A stretch of DNA of 64,000 nucleotides, taken from Mantis religiosa (lineage: Eukaryota > Arthropoda > Insecta > Mantodea > Mantidae). The position numbers and the translations under genes are program-made. The stretch covers positions 102,031,672 to 102,095,671 of the forward strand of contig CM060947.1 of assembly GCA_030765055.1 (NCBI GenBank), read 5' to 3'. The notes below the pieces were generated by a model. It did not search any database. It was not told the DNA's origin and worked only from the letters and a program-made list of their open reading frames with translations. This document shows, one piece after another, positions 23,225 to 35,164 of the stretch. Each line of letters begins with the position of its first letter. Within the stretch, counting starts at the first letter, position 1.

Positions 23225-23740
23225 GGGAAGCAGTGGGATTAGGATTACTACGGAAGGGACTCTGCATTGTGACCAGTCTTGATTTATTGTACCTCTGCCT
23301 CAAGTGAGGTATCCCTGGGAGTTAGAATGAGGCGATAGAAAACAGAAGACGACCGTCCCAAGGAGCCACGACCGTGTAGAGGGCAGGGTCCCTACATTTT
23401 ACTTAGATGGAAGCCTCTCCCGGTAGGCCAGGACAACAGACATTCCCCTGCTCTGGTTATCAGCCAGTTCGCAGCCGGTTCTGAGACTGGCAACCGACCT
23501 ACCGGAAGAGGAAGTAGTTTCCTCAGAGCATATCATCCCGCCATGCACCGCCGAGACACCCACCGACACTTCTACCCTGAAAGAGACCATCAGGTGAGAG
23601 ATGATGTGAAATGATAATGCAGGGACGAGAAATTCAGGGGGAAAATACTCATGGGTCAGGTAGGTCGGCAACGGGAATCGAACCCTGCCTCCCGAATGCG
23701 GGTCACAAACGAAACCACCTGAGCCATCCCGCTATGTTTG
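23225..23740 (-). repeat. SINE family E, near-complete copy
   Basis: On the minus strand the tRNA-like head is at the right: A box TGGCTCAGGTGG and B box GGTTCGATTCCCG (about 23670-23735). The long body runs leftwards through 'gaggaagtagtttcctcaga' and 'gaggtatccctgggag'. At about 500 bases it is long for a SINE, and tandem body modules are possible. Confidence 0.8.
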
Positions 23741-23749
23741 GTAAGCCAT

Positions 23750-24700
23750 AGAAAGTGAGAAATCCTTGGTGGAGTAAACTGAAAAGTGAATATAGCATGG
23801 TTAGGAATTCAAAGAAAATATTGGTTAAATAGTTTAATATAGTTTAATAGTGTCTTCCAACACTATCACTCTATAACACTCATATCTGTTGCAAAATATG
23901 TAGTAACAAACTGGTATGCATCTATTCACGCAGAACTATTTTATATATTGTAATTACTGCAGAGCACCTGTTCGCATTACATCCATCCGTAAACAATCTC
24001 ATGAAACAGTTATTTTTCCACTCCTATACATTCGATATTTACGCTTTATATTAAAAGATTACACAAAGTATGCTGGCAAATTTTTTATTTTGTAGACATT
24101 TATATAAAATTAATGGTAGGTTTTATGAAGAGGTTGCTGAAAATGAACAATTTGCAGCTTTAGGATAATATGGCATGTAAGGTGGGGCTTAGAAAGCAAA
24201 CTGAAGGTTTTTAAATGTTACAAAAATTGCTCCAGTTACGTAGTATTATAAAACTTAGAGTTTAAGGCAAACCACTGCACAAATTATAAAAACCAAACGG
24301 TGTTCGAAGAAACCGGTCGATGTATTTCAGAGTTTGTTGAAATAGCTACAAAATTAATAGTAGTTTATAAGGAGAGGATTCTAAACAGTACATTGGTATC
24401 GTAAATTTGTATATAGGGCTGAAGGTAATGTGTTGATATGTTACATACTTTGCTGAAATCTGAACAAGGTAATATTAATTTTCGATATTTCTGCCATTGC
24501 GTTAGTTTAAAATTTTATATATTTGACTTCCCTCTATGAATAATTTGAACAACTTTGACAAAAAATGTGATACTTTATCTTGCACCTTGCTGTCGTTCTT
24601 TATAATGTTGTCCATCAAAATGTAAATACAAATATCGAGACATTTTAAGCGTGATCTATATAAAATACATTTCCAGACTTTTCTAAATCAACTTTCTCCA
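23750..24700. other. AT-rich DNA, nothing recognised
   Basis: No repeat match or coding frame was found. It is probably neurexin intron. Confidence 0.5.
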
Positions 24701-24704
24701 GCTG

Positions 24705-24920
24705 AAGTTCATATCGGACGATAAATGAAATGGGTGGTGATACTCAAATGAGCTCAAAATTTACACGCCTAAAGTTAGCCTAACATTCATCTTTCAGGAA
24801 ACAGAAAACTCCGAGAAAAAAAAACAGCTTATCCGGATAACACACCATGACCAAGATTTGAACTCGTAAACTCTTGAATGGGAGATAGACACGATACCCC
24901 CACGCTACAAAGGCGGCCTT
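24705..24920 (-). repeat. SINE family A, diverged copy
   Basis: 'catatcggacgataaatgaa', 'ttatccggataacaca', 'accaagatttgaactcgtaa' and the A-box-side 'acccccacgctacaaaggc' match family A in reverse. Confidence 0.8.
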
Positions 24921-25007
24921 TCCAGACGGGTTAGCTAATTCAGCAGCACAAAGATAGGCGTTACTTATTTGGTAAAACTGGGCAAAAAGTTAGATACTTT
25001 TTAAACG

Positions 25008-25155
<148 letters not shown>

Positions 25156-25216
25156 GTTCCCGAAATATCAATAGATAAGTCTACCAATTCTATTACACTA
25201 TTTCCGCCACATTTAG

Positions 25217-25462
25217 GTTTTTTTTTTTTTAATTTACGTCCTTTAACTTCTTAAGTCATATCAGACGATGAATGGAATGGGTGAAATGATGCTCAAATGG
25301 GCCCAGGGTCCATGGAGCTTAGAGTTACCCGACATTCGTCTTTTAGGATAAGGGAAAACCCCGGAAAAAACCTTCTCTAGATAACTCACCCTGACCGAGA
25401 TTCGAACTCGGGACCTCTTGAACGTGAGGCAGACACTCTACCACCACGCTACCGATCTTGTT
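25217..25462 (-). repeat. SINE family A, well-preserved copy
   Basis: The plus strand reads 'tcatatcagacgatgaatgg', 'acccgacattcgtctttta', 'ctgaccgagattcgaactcg' and 'ctaccaccacgctaccga', the reverse of the reference copy. It lies about 120 bases downstream of the neurexin splice donor, inside the intron. Confidence 0.92.
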
Positions 25463-25576
25463 AGGCACCTTTACCTATACGAGTAACATGGATTGTTTCA
25501 CAATTATGGAATTACTTGGCCTGCATTAATTAACATTTTGGTTACTAGAAATACAAAGAGAAAGAATTGCTGAAAG

Positions 25577-25586
25577 TCTTACCTGC
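25577..25586 (-). other. Splice donor of the neurexin exon
   Basis: On the minus strand the sequence is GCAG|GTAAGA, close to the metazoan 5' splice consensus. Conserved protein similarity stops exactly at this point. Confidence 0.9.
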
Positions 25587-25900
25587 ACTTTATGCCAGTG
25601 CCCATCGTTGAGGTCCCTACCAACAGTGAGTATCTGTGCCCCTCCTCCCAAGTTGTACCTCAGTCTGAGAGCTCCCTCCACGAGTTTGATCTCGAAGAAA
25701 TCGTATGTACCTCCATCATCCGTGTACAGTAACAGTCCATTAGGTTGCTCAGTCTTGAACTCTAGCTCCAGTGAACCATTGAGTCCTGCGTTCCACTTGC
25801 GGAATTGTGCGTAAGATGTCTGGGATCCTTCGAGCACGAATCCGAGGGCGAGGCACCCCAGTTGGAGCACCCCCCACACACTATAGTACAGAGTCGCCAT
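25583..25900 (-). CDS. Nrx-1: Neurexin-1, first coding exon (signal peptide and start of first LNS domain)
   Basis: Neurexin is a presynaptic single-pass adhesion protein that binds neuroligins and organises synapses. This exon is 318 bases, exactly 106 codons, from ATG at 25900 to the last base before the donor at 25582-25581. Residues 1-20 (MATLYYSVWGVLQLGCLALG) form a hydrophobic signal peptide. From residue 21 (FVLEGSQTSYAQFRKWNAG) the sequence is the highly conserved opening of the first laminin-G/LNS domain, with LYTDDGGTYDFFE and, at the end, NDGHWHKVQ. The donor CAG|GTAAGA follows in phase 0, so the next exon lies at lower coordinates. I chose the ATG at 25900 because the in-frame codon at 25924 is GTG and the ATG directly precedes the signal peptide. 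No other neurexin exon is recognised in the window, consistent with long introns. The gene symbol is transferred by family resemblance. Confidence 0.95.
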
Positions 25901-26010
25901 GACGAGATCGTGCACGGTCACCACACCAAGCTACACCACCACCTGCAATTCACTTCCACGTACGGGGCGGACAGATATAGTAAACTCTTCCGGAACATTT
26001 CTACCGGCAA
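25901..26010 (-). other. Presumed 5' UTR of the neurexin transcript
   Basis: This is sequence directly upstream of the neurexin ATG on the minus strand. It contains an upstream ATG near 26003 that opens a short frame ending before the true start, if this stretch is transcribed. A possible acceptor (TTGCAG) lies at 25943-25948, so an upstream noncoding exon may join here instead. Confidence 0.45.
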
Positions 26011-26479
26011 GTAACTCATCACAACCAAATCATTATCCTTGATGGCTAGTTACAGTATCCCTTACCTAATAGAAACAGTCCAAGGATACGTCATTTTAAA
26101 AACCACCAAGTAAGTATTTGTATTTTACTAATGAATATGTAGTTTAAAGGAGTTAGGCCCGAAATCTTCAACAAAGATATGATCTGGTACTTGCTATTGC
26201 TGAAGACCTTCAGTGTGAAGTTTCAGCATACGTCGCTGGAAAACGAAGATTTCTTCTAAACGTTTCTTACGGAATCTACAGCGTTTCAAAGACACTAGGA
26301 GCATGATTGGCTGACGTATATGATGCACAAGTAGTTTTTGCTCAGTACATGAAAGACTTATCGTTCTGAGACACCATATTATGTCAAAACAGTTTGAATA
26401 AAGTCGAATTCTTCCCTACAAACTACGTGGACAAGATTCGGAAGCTGATACAACACGAAACCAAACAATAGAAGTTGTT

Positions 26480-26770
26480 TGCAGAAGATCGTAAACAAAA
26501 AAAAGAAAGGAAACGTTAATCACTCCACCTCCCTCACGAACTGTTTCAGGCTCCCAACTGACAGCTGAGCGTCGCGCGGCGTCTTTCGTGGAGTGGTGGC
26601 GCATGCGTTGTGACGACAGCGGGGTCGCAAGCCACGGGGCTGCTAGCGGCTAGGGTGCCGACCGTCTTGCGGCGAATCCAGTCAAGAACGTGAACTGACA
26701 ACCGCGTGGTTCAATTGCCGCCCAGTTTACTCCAGCGCGCTGCAGACAAACCACAGGCCACAAAATTATT
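26480..26770 (-). promoter_or_regulatory. GC/CpG-rich candidate promoter or first-exon region of neurexin
   Basis: Base composition changes sharply to GC-rich with many CG dinucleotides (for example GCGTCGCGCGGCG near 26569) in otherwise AT-rich DNA, about 0.6-0.9 kb upstream of the neurexin start. On the minus strand two TCAGTT initiator-like motifs occur (about 26555 and 26690). No TATA box is evident. The assignment is positional inference. Confidence 0.4.
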
Positions 26771-26897
26771 GTAAATGAAATACTACAAGTTCAAGGAAAG
26801 CTTCCCATTTAGTTAAAGCAAACTATTGAGCAAGTAGAGTAAAAAGAAAAGGAGCTTTCTGTATTTATTGTTCTATATTTAGTGCAGCTAGCTAAGG

Positions 26898-27071
26898 CAG
26901 AAGTGCTGCATCTAACTAAAATTTCGATATATTACTTTCCCACTGGAAATTATATATAATTATTTATAGATAATAATTTATATAACATAATAATTTATAT
27001 ATAATTATATTATATATAATTTCCAGTGAGAAAGAAACATATTGAAATTTTAGTTAGATGCAGCACTTCTG
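26898..27071. repeat. Inverted repeat with about 60-bp arms and AT-rich loop
   Basis: The left arm (26898 to about 26962) begins CAGAAGTGCTGCATCTAAC and the right arm (about 27005-27071) ends in its reverse complement, with about six mismatches near the middle. The loop is AT-rich. It is likely a foldback or MITE-like element. Confidence 0.88.
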
Positions 27072-27072
27072 G

Positions 27073-27102
27073 GAGCATTAGTATTAATTCAATGTATTAA
27101 AT

Positions 27103-27183
<81 letters not shown>

Positions 27184-27200
27184 AATTAATACGAATGCTC
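27073..27200. repeat. Second hairpin with (TG)n in its loop
   Basis: GAGCATTAGTATTAATT (27073-27089) and AATTAATACGAATGCTC (27184-27200) are reverse complements with one mismatch. Between them are a short TA tract and a (TG)n run of about 34 units (27113-27180). It begins two bases after the first hairpin ends. Confidence 0.85.
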
Positions 27201-27519
27201 ATATTATGACTTCCTCTATTCATGACAAATTCACATGAGTCATTCATGGATTATAGTAGTCTTATTAGCGATATATTTTTAGCCAGGTTCGATTTGAAAT
27301 GAAGCATTAGATACATAGTTACAATGCAATACGATGAAGCAAAATCCAAATATGGTCCTGGTAACCACTATTACGATGCAAAGAAAAACAGATCTCAATC
27401 TTTCGAACATGTCACTTGAGAAAGTGCAAAGAGCAAATTGGGATATTTAAAACAAATGCTAACAAGATTATGTTGTATTTGTTGTTGTATTTTAACATGT
27501 TCTTCTTTTATTGTTCCAT

Positions 27520-27778
27520 TTATACCCCGCCTTTAACTTCAATGGTCATATCGGCGGCCGTTCTCCTTTGGAACATACCGAAGGTGTTAATTCGTTATCT
27601 TTAGTTTTTAATCATTAGATCACGCACACATTCACACTCTCATTCATACTTCCAGACTCTGGGGAAGATAGGGAATTATCTTGGTCGGAGAAAATTCCCC
27701 ACCCCCACCGCCGGGAATCGCACCCGGGACCCCTAGCACGGCAGGTAGTGCTCCACCGACTGAGCTACGGGCCCAGCC
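27520..27778 (-). repeat. SINE family B
   Basis: On the minus strand the tRNA-like head is 'gggcccgtagctcagtcggt' with B box GGGTGCGATTCCC. The body holds 'tctccgaccaagataattcc' and, at its end, 'ggtataaatggaaca'. It matches 46104-46389. Flanking duplications are not clear here. Confidence 0.85.
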
Positions 27779-27779
27779 A

Positions 27780-28450
27780 ATGTCATTATTGTAAGTTTTT
27801 GCCTTTCTCTTGTGATTTTCCAATTACTTTAGTAGCCTGTAACACCCATTCCCTTTACAAATGACACCAAAGCCGGTTTACTCTAATGATGCATGTAATG
27901 ATTTAACTTGAAAATTAAATTTTTGAAAGGAAACGTGCCTGATCTAAGCCTAGAGTACCTCCTTAGCTTACGATAGCCATTGGGGTTGAGTAAAACTTAA
28001 AATTGTTTAAAAACAAAAACTACTCAGGAAAGACGGTAAGTAACGACAGATTTGGGCGTAAGACTTCTCACTTGGATTCCAATTGCCAAAAATGCACAAA
28101 ATCCAGTCAATAAGAAGAGAAATTCACAGGTTATTCACAGAAAACACAAGATATATATTTATCATACTTATGCATCAATTATTCTTAGCAAAAATAATTA
28201 GATATACTTTTGACAATATTAAAAATAAATATAATTCCGTAAGGGTATATAGGGGTGGATATATTTTTTAAAAACGTTTCCCTGATGCTTAAACAGCATC
28301 TAATTTGGTAATTTTTTGACCTTTCATTCTCCGTTTTTCTTTTTTCAATTCCACTGTTCTCTCATAAACGCACACGTGCGCGTGCACATACACGCATACA
28401 CACATGCACGCACACACATTTTACTCGATAGAGCGTTGAGGCCTATTGAC
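27780..28450 (+). repeat. Dispersed repeat J-like region
   Basis: 'ggttattcacagaaaacaca' and 'agatatatatttatcata' match 22105-22140. A degenerate CA/GCAC tract at 28370-28420 sits as in the 11.2 kb copy. The start of this repeat may be at 27425, before the SINE. Confidence 0.4.
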
Positions 28451-28660
28451 CTTCAGGTGACCAGCGCTGCCATCGTCTCTTATCGGGTCTTATTTGATCC
28501 CTGATCGATTAGAGGAGTGTAATATTAGTAAGCTGATGTACTGTAAGTTACGAAACACAAAGAGCGATTGGAAGCTGCGTGTGTCTATATGATATGTTTT
28601 CTCGCGCCTGCTGATGTATGACACGTTGCTGTCCAGAAGACATGATTACATCTGAACAGA

Positions 28661-28689
28661 CTTATATATATATATATATATATATATAC
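28661..28689. repeat. Short (TA)n microsatellite
   Basis: About 14 TA units. Confidence 0.9.
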
Positions 28690-29670
28690 GCTGAATTCAC
28701 CGTGTATGTGCGATAAGCTCAGGTAAACATCTCTGTATTGCGATTTTTTTCCGACACGCTTTCTCGTTTTGCCATGTAATACTACACACAGAACGACTTA
28801 TGTACATGCTTATTATATATGTACATGCTTATCATATATGTACGTACATATATAGAGAGGGAGATGGGAGAGACTATCGGCAAATGAATTTATCAACAGC
28901 GTTACTCTATAACATGTTTTGTATTCTAGGAATATGTACTCATTTATTTAAAGGAACTGAACAAAATGAAATTGTATAATATAAATCACATTAGCTATCA
29001 TTATGAAAATAAGCATTATTATATTTTGCAGTGTATATAACTCTATGCACGTGAATTCGTAAAAAAATCATATTTCATAACATTTTGATAAAATTGCCAT
29101 ATATAATTATTTTATGAAAATTCATACCTCTTCACATTCGCTAAGGTTTACAAGTTTTCGCTTCTAAAATGGTTTTTGATAGCGTGAACTGAGAATTCTA
29201 CATATTCTACTCGGCAATTTACTGTAAAAAATTCAGAAAAACACTCTCCCCACCCCCCAAGAAATGCGCACCGAAAGTCTTCGGCTCACCTTTTCAACAG
29301 GTTACGTATATTTGAGAGAATGCAGTATTTTCTCTGTCTGAGTCGCCCGCTAAGCAATCTTTTTATTCAGTTTATCTATATTGTTACGTTAATGATTAAA
29401 CTGTATACCTAAAAGGGTTTCAATCTACTCTGTAACTAGGAGCGCAGCTGGAAGGATAAAGGAGCAGATAACCTAATTATTGTCTAAGTACAACGCACTC
29501 CCTACGTTTTGAGAAGACTTAGAGGTGAAATAGTATTAACAGTTACATTATTATATCCAGTGAGTTAAAAGTATGCAACAATGCCTGACCCGCTATTGCA
29601 ACTCTATGAAGTGATATCTTTTCTGGAAAAGCTGTAAGCCCTCGCATTACTATCATTGTAAATAAAGCGT
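28690..29670. other. AT-rich DNA, nothing recognised
   Basis: It includes a triplicated TATATGTACATGCTTAT-like motif at 28800-28850. No gene is seen. Confidence 0.45.
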
Positions 29671-29675
29671 GTGAT

Positions 29676-30475
29676 GTATTTTTTTAATGGTAATATTTCT
29701 TTTTTCTGCACTCCTACAGTCCTCAAGTCGCAGAACCTACAAGCAAATACCCTTTCAAACCACAATTTAAATTTATTAGGACCTTACAGCATGTGTACTG
29801 AGCAAAGGAGAATGCATCATTACTTAATTAATGGTGGATTGATTGGTCCATTTTCATTGATGGCAACTTAAATTCTAAAGTGCATTTACGCTTTCTACAA
29901 AATTAAGTAATTATTGCTTATGCTACTTTATTCCTTGGAGAAGGAAGAGGAATTCAAAATATCTTATTTCAGCAAGATGGTGCCCCTGCACATTATGGAA
30001 GACGGGTAGTGAATTACCTAAGTCATGAATTTTCAGTAATATGGATTGGCTGAAGAGGATCGCCAACATCTCCGGATCTGAACCCCTTAGACGTCTTCTT
30101 GTGGCGATATTTGAAGTAGAATGTTTACATGGACCAACCAAGAGAACTTGAGAAGTTAAGGCGAAGAATTGGGCAAGAAATCCAACTGATCACGCGAACA
30201 GTGTTGCTAGAAACATTAAATAATTTCAAACATTTATTTTGGCATTGTTCGGCAGTAAATGGAGACCATTTTCAGTAGCTTGTGAAGTGAATTCATCATG
30301 CATTACTACACAGCACCATTAATTTTGTTATGAATGTGATTTCTTGGTTTAAATTTCATTCGTCCTAATAAATTAAAGTTACAGTTCAGAAAAGCATCCG
30401 CCTGTATGTTCAGAAACTGAGGGTCAAAACATGAAGAAAAAAAGTGGTTTGCCATTAAAAAAGGGTAATGTATGA
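29676..30475 (+). mobile_element. DNA transposon relic with inverted ends
   Basis: The left end (29676-29790: 'tttaatggtaatatttcttt', 'cagaacctacaagcaaatac', 'aatttaaatttattagga') matches the reverse complement of the right end (30365-30475) with about 70-75% identity by eye, giving inverted termini of roughly 110 bases. Between them lies a broken transposase C-terminal half on the plus strand (about 29930-30285). Confidence 0.7.
29930..30285 (+). pseudogene. Transposase C-terminal half, Tc3/mariner-like (DUF4817 type)
   Basis: Blocks in one frame: NILFQQDGAPAHYGRRVVNY (second catalytic Asp region, about 29960-30020), a stop, then SPDLNPLDVFLWRYLK (third acidic region, about 30070-30115), a stop, QPRELEKLRRRIGQEI, and HCSAVNGDHFQ at the end. 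Insect transposases of this group end in a similar Val-Asn-Gly-Gly-His-Phe motif. The N-terminal half is missing. Confidence 0.8.
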
Positions 30476-30479
30476 TAAG

Positions 30480-32940
30480 AGGATGCGTCGTGTAGACTAA
30501 AGGGCTGCATGATGCATCTGAATCTAATATCAGAGTGGCCTCTGGAAGAATCCAAACTATAATGAACACATTCGAATGACCCAGACGAGACTGACCCCCG
30601 ACTGCCAATATAAGCAGTCTTTATTTTGTATTACTTACTTTATGGCGACCTACTGCCAAATCAGCATCTCCACTTAAAAAAAGCTACGAAGACGTTTCTC
30701 AAGCAAAGGTAAGTAAGATTATATTTCCTCAAAAGCATCCTAACTGTAATTCGGCGTCTTCGTGACTCATATTACTTTAGCCAGCACAGTTCCATCCGGC
30801 CACCTGTACGAGCTTGACACGAGTAAACAGAAAACTGATGTCATAAGCTAAAGTCATGAGAAATCTATCAAAACGCTGTTCTCAAATTAAGAACTTTAGA
30901 ATGTGCAATGTGTGCTAACAACTCTGGGCACAGGAATTAAGTAAGGCAAGACTGCACTGAAAATTCCAAATTGTATAATAATAAACTTATCATTATGGGA
31001 AGTTAGCTACATAATTAGGATATCATTCTAAACTTGCAAGCAAATTTTCATGCTGCTACACCAAATTCTTCATTAATTATTAATTATTTTAGTGAAAATA
31101 TTGTAAAATTTAAAAATTTTCTACGTGTCAAAAAATTTGAGCTTTTACGTTGAATTTTTGTTTTAGGCTAGTACAGAGTAATTTTAAAGGACCCACATTC
31201 TTATTTTTTTGGAATATTCTTGTAGCATTTGTTCTAAAATATTTTCCATGTGTTAGCTCTCATACTTTTGAAAATATTAACTCTTTTCGTTCGTCAACAA
31301 CATATAATTTTCAAAACATAAGCATTAACAAAAACGAGGAATGTGAAGTTTCTTATTTACATATTATGGACCTATCCTGGAAGTTTCACCAGTTTAAATG
31401 GAAAACTTTGACGCTTGAGGCATTTTGTATACTGAAAAGTGTTAGGAAAAAAGTTTCTCCGAAAATTAATTTTACAGTAATGACTGTTACTTTTAATGAT
31501 TGTTAAAGGTCTCTTTAAATTGTCACGTGATGGCCTAAAATGTTGCAGATTATAAAAATAGCATGCCGTCTATTACTGCAAGCCTTAACTTACCAAAAAC
31601 GCTCAAAAGGAAAATTCCATGATTTTCAACGTTTTCGGCGAATTTTCAGTGTAGCCTTGCCTTAAGCATTAAGTAACAAGATTCCAGTATTTGATATGTT
31701 CCTAAGTATTCCTCAACCATACATGTGACAATATTTTTAAATAACAGTATCAAATAAACTTTTACTATATAAACTTTTACCAAAATCAGAATAATAATGC
31801 ACTTATTTCGATTTGTTGCCCTCTTCTCTCACTGCAATAACACAAAAGCATCAGAAAAGCAATTAGAACGCATAACGTAAAAGCAGCTAAACGTATGGCT
31901 TTGACATAGGATCCACACATAAATTTCAAAACATTAAGCTTGCTCATCGATCACCGAAAAGGTAATATAACATATGTGCAAACGAATTAAAAATGTTACA
32001 TGTAGTTTTGGCTTTAGGGTAGCTCGTTAATTACTTCAGTATCGGTTATTTATTCATAGGAATAAAAAGTAAGAAAGCACAAGCAATTTTATTATACATA
32101 CAGATTCTTTGTCGTTAAGAGCGTATGTGGCAAACGTAGTAACCTTAACGCCTTTTTCTTTAATTTTGTATGAATTCATACATTCATTTGAATTCAGTAT
32201 CTAGACGGAGTGCATACACAGTAGTACAGTACATTAATTAAAATCAGCATTAATTATAAAGTATTACACGAAGAGAACCAAGCTTTAGGAAGGTAAAAGC
32301 ATAAATTACATAAATATCACTGCGAGCACTATTACTTGTAGCTGCAAGGGTCCTTCTCATGACATTCATTACTTCATTAATAGAGGGCGGAGTCTGACAC
32401 ATTTGCGTGTCCTGTTTGCTGATTATCATGCTTCATTAACGAGAAGCGCGACTTGGAAATCTAGGGAAAAAAAGGCTTCATTATTCAGAGAAATTTCTCG
32501 CATCTAACTTACACATTCAGGTTTGCATATAAATATTTCAACTTCCCTTTTACTTAATTTTTTATCAATAAACAAACAATACATGCCTTTTATTCTTGAA
32601 ATGAAATGTAATCGTTTAGAGTGTGTGATCTAATTGAAATCAGGTCCATTGAGATACGAAATTGTATTGGTGAGTATTGAATTTAAGTTTATATTTATTT
32701 AATTGCCAAAATTCGCCCTTTGTTTGATTGTGCTGTATGTGCACAAGCCGTATCTTGGTTCCGTAACTGCCTTGCAGATATCAGACGTTTAAAACAACGA
32801 AGATATTATAGGTGGGATTCCGTTTATTCGCTGTTTTGGCAACATGGCTTTGTTTCCTAGTATTTTCAGATGATGATGACGATGTCGACAGTCGCGTATC
32901 CAATATTTGTGCAGTCAACATTTCTGAATTTTTAGCCTTT
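30480..32940. other. AT-rich DNA, no gene recognised
   Basis: A 118-residue frame at 31150-31506 is rich in Phe, Asn and Lys and follows base composition; no domain is seen. It is probably noncoding. Confidence 0.45.
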
Positions 32941-32944
32941 ATGA

Positions 32945-33168
32945 AAGTGCCTGTTTCCCTCGCGTTCAAGAGGTCCCGAGTTCGAATCTTAGTCAGGGTT
33001 TGTTATTTGGAAAGGATTATCCGGGGTTTTCCTTATCCTGATAGACGAACGTCGGGGAACTCTAAGCTCCATGGACCCCGGACTCATTTGAGCATCATTT
33101 CACCCATTTCATTCATCGTCCGATATGACTTAACATTGGAGGACCTAATTTAAAGAAATAAAACCTAA
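32945..33168 (+). repeat. SINE family A, head partly lost
   Basis: From 'cgcgttcaagaggtcccgag' and 'ttcgaatcttagtcagggtt' it runs through 'cggactcatttgagcatcat' to 'gtccgatatgacttaacatt', ending in an A-rich tail. The A-box segment is replaced by unrelated sequence. Confidence 0.88.
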
Positions 33169-33169
33169 A

Positions 33170-34490
33170 CAACTGCCATTATCACTTATTTGTATGTTAG
33201 CAACCGAGTTATCACTTTTGTGCTCAATTTCTTCTCGGGCAGCAAGTCAGGTGAAAAGACGATCAGATATCGACGTATCGGGAGTGTGCATCTCTCCCAC
33301 CATCAGGATATTTATTAAATGTTATAACCACAAATGAATCACTGGATATAACAAAATATAAACAAAGACAAAACACTATCAAAACTCGCCTTACTGAACA
33401 AAAGACTATTTTCAGTTAAACAAATGCCAGGTCAGGAGATGCCGTGAGTATAGAAAATTGTGTCAACAAAACGTAACTACTTAACTTGATTATCAAACTG
33501 TATTTATCTTTGCTTTTTAATTCGACGGATTTCCATTTTTAAGGCCGGTTTCCAAGAGAAGCTGAACTGATATCCAGCATCACGATTAAGCACCTTCGTC
33601 GCCTTGAAAGCTTCAGGTCTTATTTTGAGTTATCACTTTCCTATTTATGCAATGCATAGGAAAGACATAATTTGTTCTCTTATATGATTTTTAATGGTGT
33701 ATCTGAGAATATTGTCTCCAAAAGGAACCAAATCCAAAAAAGTTCGAGATCAAGATAGCAGATAATTTTCCCTTTTAGGTCTACTACTACATATATCACT
33801 ATCGTGACATGTTGGATGCCAAAATATGCAACATTCCATTACAATCTCTAATAAACGATCAATTTTACACAAAAGTATACCAATTATTTCATACGTTTGA
33901 TGCTAAGATATAACAAATTTGGTTATCATATCTTAATCGCTAACATGGACACAGACTGCAGTTCTACATTGAATTACTGTTTGCTGTCCATAAAGGAAGG
34001 CGATTTAATTTATATCGATTGTGAAAGTTAAGGTCTGAACAAATTGATTTTACACAATATTAATTTATATTTCTGTTACATTTTATTTCAACACGTTTGT
34101 AATGTTACGGTATATTAACCTAATGAAGTATATTTAGCTTCAATGCAAATCCAGTTCTTCTTCTCTTACTTTTCTAGACAGATTGTCTCATATTTGTTTC
34201 ACTTTTTCATGAATAGTTAAATTGAATATCACATTACATACACATTAAAATAAGTATTTTAATTATTCATATATCATTTTGATAACACCAATTATTATTA
34301 TTATTATTTACATTCTCGTGTCAAAATTTGCTAAACCCATTCTCATCTATGCCTATAAAGCCCATTTGCTTATAACCAAAATATAATTTAATGTTAGTGT
34401 TGATTGGTACCTATTAAAATAACTAAACATTGGAAGAATAAACAACGTTAATGACGCTATAACAACTTTTTATTAAAAAAAAGAGACGGA
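33170..34490. other. AT-rich DNA, nothing recognised
   Basis: No repeat match or coding frame was found. It is presumed intergenic or intronic. Confidence 0.45.
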
Positions 34491-34494
34491 GGTG

Positions 34495-34530
34495 TCTGCT
34501 CCCCGTATCGGTTGGATGATCGTAGACTGT
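34495..34530 (+). repeat. Shred of dispersed repeat F
   Basis: 'ctccccgtatcggttggatg' followed by 'atcg' is identical to 21826-21849. Only this core is preserved. Confidence 0.55.
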
Positions 34531-35160
34531 AGCAGCCACGACTGGTTCTTGTTTCTTACCTCTACATCTGTTTGAGGACCTGTTATATATTTGCATTTCA
34601 GTAAAGAGTGTCATATTTAAGTGTTCATGTATCTCTGTCATTCGGCGATTATGGTTTATGCATGATTATGCCCAAATAAATTTAGTTGGATGTCTAGACA
34701 CCTCTTGAGTGGCCACTTTCTATAGAGTGGTCCGGGTGTTGAATACGATGTGTAATAGGCTAGATCATCATAATGGAATCTAACGGTATTCTTTTCTTTA
34801 GGGGTATCTATATCATTCATTTTGGTGCTTTTCCTATAGCCAATGTAAGGTTTGGAGCCAATATGTCCGACATGGAAGTGAACAAATACGAAACGTATAA
34901 GAACATTTTATCTGAATTTGAATAACAGAAGCCCTCTCAACGTAAAGAATATTTAGCAAATGTTAGCATCTAAAGCTAAGCGATTTTCAAGATATGGAAC
35001 GATAAGCTTATTGCGTAAATTGAATTTGTGTCATTTTAAGTGCGCAATACTCCGGAATTCTTTATCGAAAAATACTACACCAAATCTTATTTTGTAACAA
35101 ACAAAACTGCTAAATGTTGTAAATTTATAGTGCTTATTTAATTACGAAACCCGTAACCCA
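34531..35160. other. Noncoding DNA, nothing recognised
   Basis: No coding frame or repeat family was identified. Confidence 0.4.
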
Positions 35161-35164
35161 TAGC

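Noticed and set aside
25901..25924. Longer neurexin start at 25924
   Set aside because: The codon there is GTG. The first ATG in this frame is at 25900, directly before the signal peptide.
31150..31506. 118-residue plus-strand protein
   Set aside because: Amino-acid content mirrors AT-rich DNA, with no domain, splice context or repeat match.
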